From contig NZ_JAVIWI010000001.1 of NCBI RefSeq assembly GCF_034314085.1, positions 3,100,001-3,164,000 of the forward strand: a stretch of DNA of 64,000 nucleotides. Direction: 5' to 3'. This DNA is from Undibacterium sp. 5I1. GTDB taxonomy: Bacteria; Pseudomonadota; Gammaproteobacteria; Burkholderiales; Burkholderiaceae_D. Numbering within the stretch: the first letter of the stretch is position 1; every line of letters begins with the position of its first letter. Positions 9,158 to 16,488 of this stretch are shown here, in pieces. Below the pieces are notes generated by a model, which was not told where the DNA came from, searched no databases, and saw only the letters and a list, made by a program, of their open reading frames with translations. The position numbers and the translations under genes were made by a program.

Positions 9158-9446
9158 TTTGTCTCCTTAGGATGAATCAATTATTTTTATTATTCATAAT
9201 AGTAACCGTAAATATAAGCTCATTCATTGTTCATGACTTCATTTGGTTTTAACTTTATACAAACTACTAGCCAGACTGATTAAAACATCACAATAGCCTG
9301 CAGAAATCGTTCGGCATAACCTAACTTGATTTCGCTAAACAGAATATGCAATAGCTTTTTATCACCCATAGATATGCTAACTTTGCATCGATCCTATCAG
9401 CAGCTTATGTAAGAATGAGGTTCCATCACTCACCCGGTATCCCATC

Positions 9447-10292
9447 ATGAACGACCCACTTGTTTACCTCAACGGCAGCCTGACTCCGCTCTCTGAAGCC
9501 AAGATCCCTGTGCTGGACCGCGGCTTTATTTTTGGTGATGGTATTTATGAAGTCATTCCGGTGTACGGTCGAAAAATGTTCCGCGCTGATCAGCATCTGG
9601 CGCGCTTGTTCCGTAGCTTGGCAGCGATCGGCATTCCAAATCCGCATGACAAAGCAGGTTGGCTGGCATTGATTGCGCAGGTGATGGATACACATCCGGC
9701 GGATGATCAGATGGTGTATTTGCAAGTGACGCGTGGCGTGGCCAAGCGCGCGCATGCGTTTCCGCAAGAGATGGTGCCGACGATCTTCATCATGACCAAC
9801 CCGATTGTGTTACCGTCCGACGCGGTGCGCGCCAAAGGTGTGGCTTGTGTCTCGATGGAAGACAAACGCTGGCTACGTTGCGAGATTAAATCCATTTCTT
9901 TGCTGGGTAACGTGCTGGCAGCGCAGAATGCAGCAGAACATGGCGTCACCGAGAGCATTCAGTTCCGCGATGGATTTTTGACCGAGGCATCGGCGTCGAA
10001 TGTCTGGATTGTCAAAGATGGCGTACTGTCTGGTCCACCAAAAGATCATCTGATATTGGAAGGCATACGCTACGGACTAATTGAAGAATTGTGTGCCGCT
10101 GGCGGCATTCCGCTGCAAGCCCGCAAAATCACGCAAGAGGAGGTATTTGCAGCGGACGAGGTGTTGTTGTCCTCCGCGACCAAAGAAGTGCTTGCGGTCG
10201 TCAAGCTAGACGAGCAGACTATTGGAAACGGCGTGCCCGGCCCCATCTATCAGAAACTATATGCGGCCTACCAGCTTGCCAAAGCCGCTTAA
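9447..10292 (+). CDS. dat: D-amino-acid aminotransferase (class IV PLP enzyme)
   Basis: This is a fold-type IV PLP aminotransferase of 281 aa, normally assigned to transfer between D-amino acids and 2-oxo acids in the supply of D-Glu/D-Ala for peptidoglycan. The PLP lysine is Lys148 in RCEIKSISLLGN. The substrate-side motif QVTRGVAKRAHAFP (R96, R101, H103) is the D-amino-acid-type signature rather than the branched-chain IlvE type. In Burkholderiales it typically lies next to dacC and DUF493/lipB, and this context supports the call. It ends 21 bp before the DUF493 start, so the two are co-transcribed. Confidence 0.88.
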   Translation: MNDPLVYLNGSLTPLSEAKIPVLDRGFIFGDGIYEVIPVYGRKMFRADQHLARLFRSLAAIGIPNPHDKAGWLALIAQVMDTHPADDQMVYLQVTRGVAKRAHAFPQEMVPTIFIMTNPIVLPSDAVRAKGVACVSMEDKRWLRCEIKSISLLGNVLAAQNAAEHGVTESIQFRDGFLTEASASNVWIVKDGVLSGPPKDHLILEGIRYGLIEELCAAGGIPLQARKITQEEVFAADEVLLSSATKEVLAVVKLDEQTIGNGVPGPIYQKLYAAYQLAKAA

Positions 10293-10313
10293 CACTTTCT
10301 GAATGTTGTGATC

Positions 10314-10604
10314 ATGTCAAACCAAATGCTACCTCCTGTCGATCCTGCCGCAAGTCTGATCGAATACCCAAGCGACTTCCCCATCAAAATCATGGGGGCG
10401 ATGCATGATGACTTTGCGCAGACGATGCTGGAGGTGGTGGTATCGCATGATCCCAGTTTTCATGCGGCCAAGATGGACATGCGTCCTTCATCGAAAGGCA
10501 ATTATCTGGCAATCACAGTGACGGTGGTAGCCACAAGTCGTGAGCAACTGGATAATTTATACCGCGCTTTGTCCGGTCATCCTATGGTGAAAATGGTGTT
10601 GTAG
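10314..10604 (+). CDS. DUF493 (YbeD) family protein
   Basis: This is a small (96 aa) cytosolic protein of the YbeD family, an ACT-like ferredoxin fold. In proteobacteria the family sits upstream of lipB and has been linked to lipoate metabolism only by position. The conserved opening IEYPSDFPIKIMG and the C-terminal half ending YRALSGHPMVKMVL match the family. I use ATG at 10314; a GTG at 10308 is in frame. Normally lipB would follow directly, but here about 3.7 kb containing two repeats, two sensory genes and a regulator relic intervene. Confidence 0.9.
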   Translation: MSNQMLPPVDPAASLIEYPSDFPIKIMGAMHDDFAQTMLEVVVSHDPSFHAAKMDMRPSSKGNYLAITVTVVATSREQLDNLYRALSGHPMVKMVL

Positions 10605-10631
10605 GCAAAGCTGTTCTACGTCAAATCTTTA

Positions 10632-10673
10632 CGTCGTTACTGGGTTAATGTTATTTCAACCCAGCCTGACGAC
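10632..10673. terminator. Stem-loop after the DUF493 gene
   Basis: An inner stem CTGGGTT / AACCCAG is extended by GTCGT / ACGAC across a small internal loop. There is no T tract, so it may be a weak terminator or mRNA 3'-end stabiliser. Confidence 0.4.
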
Positions 10674-10709
10674 ATCGCTGCATAGCCCTCTTCAATAAAA
10701 CATACTTCC

Positions 10710-10792
10710 ATATACTCAGACAGAGTATTTTTAATTGTCCATATAAAACCTGGACAGTAGGCCATTTTTATCAAAAATGGAGGGGAGTATAT
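10710..10792 (+). repeat. 84-bp dispersed repeat, copy B
   Basis: The copy is complete, with ATATACTC and GAGTATAT ends. Hairpin I is TACTC/GAGTA, hairpin II is TGTCCA/TGGACA, and hairpin III is an exceptionally good CCATTTTT / AAAAATGG stem in which both arms differ from other copies in a compensating way. It lies between the convergent ends of the DUF493 gene and the Cache/CheW gene. Confidence 0.9.
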
Positions 10793-10858
10793 GTTTTTTA
10801 GCTATTCAGATTACATCTTGATGGCCGTCACATTGATGCGCAAAAGAGGTCGTGCGTC

Positions 10859-10882
10859 ATTCCGGCGGGTTTCAGCCGGAAT
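10859..10882. repeat. Short palindrome after the Cache/CheW gene
   Basis: ATTCCGGC and GCCGGAAT form a perfect 8-bp stem around an 8-nt loop, preceded by GTC. This resembles the common GTCATTCC-type intergenic palindromes of proteobacteria. It lies about 30 bp from the end of the minus-strand gene and could end its transcript, but no T tract follows. Confidence 0.45.
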
Positions 10883-10913
10883 AACTTGCAAAGCACTATC
10901 CAGCGTTTAAAAA

Positions 10914-12560
10914 TCAAACCCTCTGGCGTAATGGCGTCACATTATGATCCGGCTCTGGCATTGCTCTTCTGTCAAACACATGTCGCATGATGCTCTCGAT
11001 ATCGACAATTTGTATCATCCGGTTTTGCCCGCCGGTTTTAATTAAATTACTCACAAACCGCGGCTCGCTGCGGAACATGTCCAACGGCGGATCGATCTGA
11101 TCACTGCCAAATTCCAATACATCATGCAAGCTGCTCACCAGCAAACCCAAGGTGCTTTTGCCCCGTCGGGTGATGATGATTTCACCCACATTCTCATCGT
11201 TTTGTTCGCTGCCCTGTCTACCTGCACGCAGCAGATTGCGCATGTCCACAACTGGCACAAAAATCGGCGGCGCTCCGCTATTGTCCTGATAATTCAGCAC
11301 CCCAGCAATGAGCGGCTTTAATGTTGATGCCTGCCGCATACGTTTGATTTCGACCGCCTCAACCACATAATCGGTGGGCAAGGCGAATACCTCGCTGTCG
11401 ATCATAAAAGTGGCATATTCCTTAGCGTCGTTGAGCTTACTTTTTTGATGCTCCGGTCGCTCATCGACATAGGTCCAGGCAGCATCCTGCTTGCTGATCT
11501 CTGTCGTCGCACCGATAGGCACAAACACGACGGACAACACATCGTTTTGATAGTCACCGGTATTTTTATATTCGCGATAGCCGAACGACGTGGTGTGCCC
11601 CAGCATCATGTACTGTTGGTCGTGTACCAAAACCTGTGCTGCGCTGATCCCGTTTTTTTCTTGCATGATCTGCGCTGGCAACAGCAATTGACTACTCGCC
11701 GGAAAATCCGTGTGCGTGCTAGAAATCACATATCCGGCACGGTCAATAAATGCTGCAAAAGCACCGCTGCGTTTGGGTAGTGAGGAACGCAAAATATTCT
11801 GAAATTCCGGCTCAGAATCAAACACAATCCCGATGCCGCCAACGGCACGATTGTCGTCAGGATGAAAAATCGCAGCACAATAAATGTAGGTCGGCCGGTC
11901 GCCATACAACCAGCTAGACTCAAAACCAGACACGCAATATGCCTGCCCGTCAGCTAATGCCAAAGTCTTGCGCGTGAGAGCCGGATCCATCAGGCGACCG
12001 ATGGTTTGCAGGCCATCTTTATGCAAATCCGATGCGGCAACAATCTTACCCTTGGTATCAAACACGACCAGTCTGGAGTAAGCGGTATACAGTGCGTTAA
12101 TCGATTCCAGAATGCGGGTAATTACTTGTGTATCGTCATCGCCCATCTCGCCATTGATGAACGCATCCGCCATCAATAACTGGATATCCGGCGTCAGCGC
12201 CCACCAGCGACAATCGTTAGCGCGCTCATATAAATTACGATCCATGATGTCGATCATCAGCCGCGAGATAAACTGCGCATCTTGCAAACCCGATGACACT
12301 ACGGTGCCATACAGATCATGAATAGAGTCTTTAAAAACTCGGCTGGTTTCATCGCCGGTCTGACTAATTTCTTGCAAGATGGATTTGAGCCGTAACAAAT
12401 CGCTGTCCTGTCCTGCCGACATATTTTTGCCATTCCACACCACGCGACGCAGCGCGAGATTGATCGCTTCTGCACTGACCGATACATCATGCAAAGGTGG
12501 ACAAAAAGTTTTAGCATGCGACATGATGCCCGCCAGCGTGGCAGCATCTAAGGACGACAA
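10914..12560 (-). CDS. Cache-like sensor region fused to a CheW domain
   Basis: A 548-aa protein without any membrane segment or signal peptide. Residues about 100-340 form a Cache-like sensor region that begins with the motif MDRNLYERANDCRWWALT and includes VVFDTKGKIVAASD and FIDRAGYVISS. Residues about 385-535 are a CheW domain (YATFMIDSEVFALPTDYVVE, then LIAGVLNYQD and FVPVVDM). CheW links receptors to the CheA kinase, so this protein could feed a soluble signal input straight into a chemotaxis-type array. The upstream paralogue ends only 12 bp away, on the same strand. No CheA, CheY or MCP gene is in the window. Function beyond this is inference. Confidence 0.82.
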   Translation of the reverse strand: MSSLDAATLAGIMSHAKTFCPPLHDVSVSAEAINLALRRVVWNGKNMSAGQDSDLLRLKSILQEISQTGDETSRVFKDSIHDLYGTVVSSGLQDAQFISRLMIDIMDRNLYERANDCRWWALTPDIQLLMADAFINGEMGDDDTQVITRILESINALYTAYSRLVVFDTKGKIVAASDLHKDGLQTIGRLMDPALTRKTLALADGQAYCVSGFESSWLYGDRPTYIYCAAIFHPDDNRAVGGIGIVFDSEPEFQNILRSSLPKRSGAFAAFIDRAGYVISSTHTDFPASSQLLLPAQIMQEKNGISAAQVLVHDQQYMMLGHTTSFGYREYKNTGDYQNDVLSVVFVPIGATTEISKQDAAWTYVDERPEHQKSKLNDAKEYATFMIDSEVFALPTDYVVEAVEIKRMRQASTLKPLIAGVLNYQDNSGAPPIFVPVVDMRNLLRAGRQGSEQNDENVGEIIITRRGKSTLGLLVSSLHDVLEFGSDQIDPPLDMFRSEPRFVSNLIKTGGQNRMIQIVDIESIMRHVFDRRAMPEPDHNVTPLRQRV

Positions 12561-12572
12561 AATATCTAACTC

Positions 12573-13526
12573 CTAACTGCGAAAAGCCGCCTCACACGGG
12601 ATCATCACATGCCCAAGCCAGCCCGGACCGCTATAGCCCTGATAATTTTGCGCAGCGCAGGTTTTGGCAAAATAGTCGCGTCCCGCATAAGACACAATCT
12701 GATAGGCACCATCCAACGCGATCTGCATTTTTCGACCGGTCGGAATATGATACTCATCGCTGCTGGAAATCACCTCACCACTCGCGTCCAGCATCAACAT
12801 CACCGAGCGATCCGCGGCTTTATGCAAGCCGGCAAACACGCCGCTCATCTCAACCGCATGCGGAAAACAAAGACACAGCACACCAATCGCACTGCCGTCT
12901 TCGGGATGGGTTATTTTGCGTGAATAAATCAGACTACGCTGCTGCGTTGCACGCAAGTCCGACTGCTGAAAACTCTCGACATAAGTGTCGCTATCCAGAG
13001 TCGCGGCAAGCAATAGATCGTAGGATTGTCTAACCAGATTACTCTGATCTAAGTTGGCCAATACCTCGCCGTGCGTATTGAGTATCAAAATCTCGTCATA
13101 CACGGTGTACTTGTTGCGGTAGTCCTGCAGGCGGACACGGATGGCATCGACGTCTCGCTCGTCATCCAGAATGAAATCGCGGATCGCATCATCCATCGCC
13201 AAAAAGCCAACATCTGCGGTGCGTTCAAACAAATTGCGCACGACGATATCAATAATCACCTGTGCCTTGAACTGCATTTCCTGCACTGCTTTAGTGACGT
13301 TCTCTTGCGCCAGATTGGTGATCAACTTTTTTTCCAGCTGATTGAAACCTTCGCGCGTTGCCTTCATCGTCGGCAGGATGGTCTTGGCCTCTGTCGGACA
13401 CACCATCTTGGCGGTTGATTCAATCAAGCGCCAGGCAAAGTTAAGGTCATGCAGAGAGCGCTCGCACTTGGAGACTGCTGGCATGTAAGGTAAAAATTCT
13501 TCCGCGAGTGTTGATGTTTGCGTCAT
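12573..13526 (-). CDS. Cache-like domain sensory protein (no CheW)
   Basis: A 317-aa soluble protein paralogous to the N-terminal sensor half of the downstream gene product. It shares the same hallmark, VVRNLFERTADVGFLAM, and the strand pattern ILILNTHGEVLANLD, then MLMLDASGEVISSSDE. There is a predicted helical N-terminus (residues 1-90) and no membrane segment, although Cache domains are usually extracytoplasmic. It lies 12 bp upstream of the Cache/CheW gene and must be co-transcribed with it. It probably arose by tandem duplication. It has no output domain, so it may act as a ligand-binding partner or decoy for the CheW fusion; this is inference. Confidence 0.75.
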   Translation of the reverse strand: MTQTSTLAEEFLPYMPAVSKCERSLHDLNFAWRLIESTAKMVCPTEAKTILPTMKATREGFNQLEKKLITNLAQENVTKAVQEMQFKAQVIIDIVVRNLFERTADVGFLAMDDAIRDFILDDERDVDAIRVRLQDYRNKYTVYDEILILNTHGEVLANLDQSNLVRQSYDLLLAATLDSDTYVESFQQSDLRATQQRSLIYSRKITHPEDGSAIGVLCLCFPHAVEMSGVFAGLHKAADRSVMLMLDASGEVISSSDEYHIPTGRKMQIALDGAYQIVSYAGRDYFAKTCAAQNYQGYSGPGWLGHVMIPCEAAFRS

Positions 13527-13770
13527 TCTTTAGCCTTAAGCAATTCAATTACTGATCAAATGGTAGCCGGAATACGAAGCTCGGCCGATGATGATATCAA
13601 GCAATAATCTTGCCATTGAAGATGGGCGTTTTAGAATGATAGCAACTTGCTGCGTTATCGAATCGCTTTCTTTCTATGGATTATTTGTTGGATAACTGCA
13701 AACGAATAACAGACAACGTTCCAACTGAATCCGCCCAATTATTAACAACAAATTTAATATAGGTAGATAA

Positions 13771-13854
13771 ATATACTCCCTGTATGTATATTTTAATTAC
13801 CCATATAATGTTTGGACAATAAGGCATATTTAATTAAAAAATAGGGGAGTATAT
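13771..13854 (+). repeat. 84-bp dispersed repeat, copy C
   Basis: This copy has the longest terminal inverted repeat: ATATACTCCC at the left and GGGAGTATAT at the right. Hairpin II has a damaged left arm (TACCCA). It lies about 250 bp upstream of the Cache-protein gene and in the same orientation as copy B, so the two-gene Cache/CheW cassette is bracketed by direct copies. Confidence 0.9.
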
Positions 13855-13894
13855 TAAATACAATATAAAAATAAGTCAAAAAAAACTATCCTAA

Positions 13895-14050
13895 TCAGTT
13901 GTAGGTTTTATCCGCAGGCGCATACGCTGTATGCCCTAATAATGCGCGTTTCAGGCTGTCTTGTACGCTGTAACGCCCCAGCGCACTGAGTCCGCACTCA
14001 GTTCGATCTACGATATTAATTTGTGCTGGTAAGAACACGGGTAACAATAA
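13895..14050 (-). other. Unexplained open frame of about 50 codons, possible gene relic
   Basis: A frame without a good start ends at a TGA at 13895 and reads, near its end, RYSVQDSLKRALLGHTAYA. The composition looks protein-like and it lies just downstream of the LysR relic on the same strand. I do not recognise the protein. It could be the tail of a second decayed gene or chance. The rest of the 13527-14078 gap holds only repeat copy C. Confidence 0.2.
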
Positions 14051-14078
14051 ACATCAGGGCCGGTCAACAAGCTGAAAG

Positions 14079-14297
14079 TTATTCAGCCGCAATTTCTTCC
14101 AATAACCAAGTCCGAAACGCTCTGACTTGCGGCCGTTCCAAAGCATTCGCCGGATATACAAGGTAATACGACACGGGGCTGGGCAAGATAGTGCATTTAA
14201 ACAGACCGAAGGTTTTAGCAATATACCTTCGGTCTAGCTTTAACTGAGATATGTAAGCCAAGTCCAAGTGCGCCGCACACGATGTTACACTTGCGCC
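14079..14297 (-). pseudogene. C-terminal relic of a LysR-family regulator
   Basis: About 70 codons remain open. They end LPSPVSYYLVYPANALERPQ and AFRTWLLEEIAAE, which is the typical C-terminus of GcvA-like LysR regulators (effector-binding domain end). The frame is closed upstream by a stop at about 14298, inside the beginning of lipB. The whole DNA-binding domain and most of the effector domain are missing. The relic is overlapped by the lipB start region, so the deletion that removed the rest either preceded or created the present junction. It is not expected to be functional. Confidence 0.7.
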
Positions 14298-14299
14298 CT

Positions 14300-14971
14300 A
14301 TGTCTGCCATCTCCACCTCTCCTGTTTCTTCCCAGCTGCGCATCATTGATCGTGGTATTGAAGACTATCAAACCACCTATGACGCGATGCGCGCTTTTAC
14401 CGATGCACGCACCGAACTGACGCCCAATGAATTCTGGATTGTTGAGCATCCGCCAGTGTTTACTCTCGGCCTTGGTGCAGATCAATCGCACGTGCTGGCA
14501 GCACATGAAATTCCGGTGATTCAAACTGATCGTGGCGGCGAAGTGACTTACCATGGCCCAGGGCAAGTGGTGATTTATCTGCTGATGGATTTACGCCGTG
14601 GCCACCCCAAAGCGCGCCTATTCGCGCGTGAGTTCGTGAATAAAATCGAGCAAGCGGTCATCAACACGCTGGCAGCGTATAATCTTGCTGGTGAACGCAA
14701 GCAAGGCGCGCCCGGTATTTACGTCAGCGATGGCGTCTGGCAAGGCGCAAAAATTGCGGCGCTTGGCTTAAAAGTCCGCGGCAATGGCTGCACTTATCAC
14801 GGCGTATCACTCAATGTGACGATGGACCTGACCCCTTTTTCTTGGATTAATCCTTGCGGTTATGCCGGTCTTGCGACGATTGACATGACGACTCTGGGCG
14901 TCATCGTCCCGCTAGCCGACGTGCAACATGCGCTGGCGACTAATTTGCAAGACCTTTTGACCGTATCCTGA
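14300..14971 (+). CDS. lipB: octanoyl-[ACP]:protein N-octanoyltransferase
   Basis: LipB transfers octanoate from acyl-ACP to the lipoyl domains of 2-oxoacid dehydrogenases and GcvH, the first step of de novo lipoylation. The signature [12 protein letters not shown] is present, followed by GAPGIYV, the lysine in [10 protein letters not shown] and the acyl-accepting cysteine in INPCGYAGL. The frame is open to an ATG at 14282; the inner ATG at 14300 (MSAIST) gives the usual length of 223 aa and I prefer it, though neither has a recognisable ribosome site. lipA follows 20 bp later. Confidence 0.95.
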   Translation: MSAISTSPVSSQLRIIDRGIEDYQTTYDAMRAFTDARTELTPNEFWIVEHPPVFTLGLGADQSHVLAAHEIPVIQTDRGGEVTYHGPGQVVIYLLMDLRRGHPKARLFAREFVNKIEQAVINTLAAYNLAGERKQGAPGIYVSDGVWQGAKIAALGLKVRGNGCTYHGVSLNVTMDLTPFSWINPCGYAGLATIDMTTLGVIVPLADVQHALATNLQDLLTVS

Positions 14972-14991
14972 CATAGCAACTGATCAGCACC

Positions 14992-15966
14992 ATGACAACA
15001 GAAAACACTCCCGTCTCTACTCTGGCTCCCGCCTACGATCCAACCGAAAAACAAAAAGGCGCGAGCAAAACCGCGCGTATTCCCATCAAGATTATCCCGA
15101 TGGAACGTTTGCCAAAGCCGGATTGGATACGGGTTAAAGCAGGCTCGCCGACGACACGTTTTTATGAAATTAAAGACATCCTGCGTGCCAACAATCTGGT
15201 CACGGTCTGTGAAGAAGCCTCTTGCCCCAATATCGGCGAATGCTTTGGCAAAGGTACTGCAACCTTCATGATCATGGGCGACAAATGCACCCGTCGTTGC
15301 CCATTCTGCGACGTCGGTCATGGCCGCCCAGATCCGCTAGATGTCAACGAGCCGCTCAATCTGGCAAAAACAATTGCACAGCTCAAATTAAGTTATGTCG
15401 TCATTACTTCAGTAGATCGTGACGATCTGCGCGATGGCGGTGCAGCCCACTTTGCAGAATGCATTACCAAGATCCGCGAACTCTCACCTAAAACCCGAAT
15501 AGAAATTCTGACGCCGGATTTCCGTGGTCGTATGGATCGTGCACTAGAAATTTTGAACCTAGCACCACCCGATGTCATGAATCACAATCTGGAAACCGCA
15601 CCGCGTCTGTATAAAGAAGCGCGTCCGGGATCGGATTATGAATACTCATTAAATTTGCTAAAGCGTTTTAAAGAGCAGCATCCAAATACCCCGACCAAAT
15701 CCGGCATCATGGTTGGTCTGGGTGAAACCGATGAAGAAATTCTGCAAGTCATGCGCGACATGCGTACCCACAATGTCGATATGCTGACGATAGGCCAGTA
15801 CTTATCACCAAGCGGCCACCATCTGCCAGTACGTCGTTATGTACACCCGGATGTATTTAAAATGTTTGAAGAAGAAGCCTATAAAATGGGCTTCGCGCAT
15901 GCTGCAGTCGGCGCGATGGTGCGTAGTTCGTACCACGCTGATCAACAGGCACATGGGATAGGGTAG
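14992..15966 (+). CDS. lipA: lipoyl synthase (radical SAM)
   Basis: LipA inserts two sulfur atoms into the octanoyl chain attached to lipoyl domains. It has both [4Fe-4S] clusters: the auxiliary cluster C73-x4-C78-x5-C84 ([12 protein letters not shown]) and the radical-SAM cluster C99-x3-C103-x2-C106 (CTRRCPFC). The serine ligand motif RSSYHAD near the C-terminus is also intact. At 324 aa it is of normal length. It follows lipB by 20 bp. Only about 20 bp separate it from the copper-linked gene downstream, with a small GGTAGT/ACTACC hairpin at its stop, so read-through into the copper operon is possible. Confidence 0.97.
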   Translation: MTTENTPVSTLAPAYDPTEKQKGASKTARIPIKIIPMERLPKPDWIRVKAGSPTTRFYEIKDILRANNLVTVCEEASCPNIGECFGKGTATFMIMGDKCTRRCPFCDVGHGRPDPLDVNEPLNLAKTIAQLKLSYVVITSVDRDDLRDGGAAHFAECITKIRELSPKTRIEILTPDFRGRMDRALEILNLAPPDVMNHNLETAPRLYKEARPGSDYEYSLNLLKRFKEQHPNTPTKSGIMVGLGETDEEILQVMRDMRTHNVDMLTIGQYLSPSGHHLPVRRYVHPDVFKMFEEEAYKMGFAHAAVGAMVRSSYHADQQAHGIG

Positions 15967-15986
15967 TTTTTAACTACCAACAATCA

Positions 15987-16415
15987 GTGACATCACTTGT
16001 GAAACTCTCTCGCCCATCTCGCCTGGTTGCAGCGTTTCTAACGCTGTTTAGTATGCTGTTTATGCAGCTTGCTTTGGCGTCGTATGTCTGCCCTGGCAAG
16101 ATGATGGGTAATGTATCGAACGGTATGAGTGGCATGAGCAAAAGCGTCAGCACTATGCCGATGCTGAACTGCGAAGGTATGGACAGCGAGCAACCAGCGC
16201 TGTGCCACGCCCACGCAGAAGATGCACTCAGCAAACAATTTCTGGATAAGCCAATAGCACCGGATGTACCTGCCTTTATAATGGCCGGATTGGTGCTGAC
16301 GCTCACAATCATCGATAGCGCAGAATTCCCGCAAGAACCTGAACCACAAAGTCTATTGCTAATGCGCTCTACCGCGCCGCCCATCGCTATCCGCAATTGC
16401 TGTTTCCGCATTTAA
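15987..16415 (+). CDS. Met/Cys/His-rich secreted protein heading the Cu/Ag efflux operon
   Basis: I do not recognise a named family. The 142-aa protein starts with a hydrophobic signal peptide (about residues 10-32, ending ALAS), followed by a Met-rich, Cys/His-containing region (MMGNVSNGMSGMS, LNCEGMDSEQPALCHAHAED) that could bind Cu(I) or Ag(I). A second hydrophobic stretch lies near residues 95-110 (IMAGLVLTLTIID). Starts are GTG at 15987 or GTG at 15999 (MKLSRPSRL), the latter giving a cleaner signal peptide. Its stop lies at the base of a stem that hides the cusC ribosome site, suggesting translational coupling. Periplasmic metal delivery or a copper-responsive leader role are both inference. 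Confidence 0.65.
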   Translation: MTSLVKLSRPSRLVAAFLTLFSMLFMQLALASYVCPGKMMGNVSNGMSGMSKSVSTMPMLNCEGMDSEQPALCHAHAEDALSKQFLDKPIAPDVPAFIMAGLVLTLTIIDSAEFPQEPEPQSLLLMRSTAPPIAIRNCCFRI

Positions 16416-16486
16416 ATCTCCAGATCGCTTAGCTTGTTGCCGTACGTCTTTTTGACGACAGTGCCGTTGATCGTTCTCTGGAGATT
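16415..16486 (+). promoter_or_regulatory. Stem-loop sequestering the cusC ribosome-binding site
   Basis: AATCTCCAGA (16415-16424) pairs perfectly with TCTGGAGATT (16477-16486). The right arm contains the CTGGAG Shine-Dalgarno sequence three bases before the cusC ATG (16489). The left arm begins at the stop codon of the upstream Met/Cys/His protein, so a ribosome ending there would unfold it. The 52-nt loop contains a smaller ACGTC / GACG hairpin. Confidence 0.6.
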
Positions 16487-16488
16487 CC

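Noticed and set aside
11445..11780. Open frame of 111 codons opposite the Cache/CheW gene
   Set aside because: Antisense shadow; the minus-strand frame has clear domain motifs throughout.
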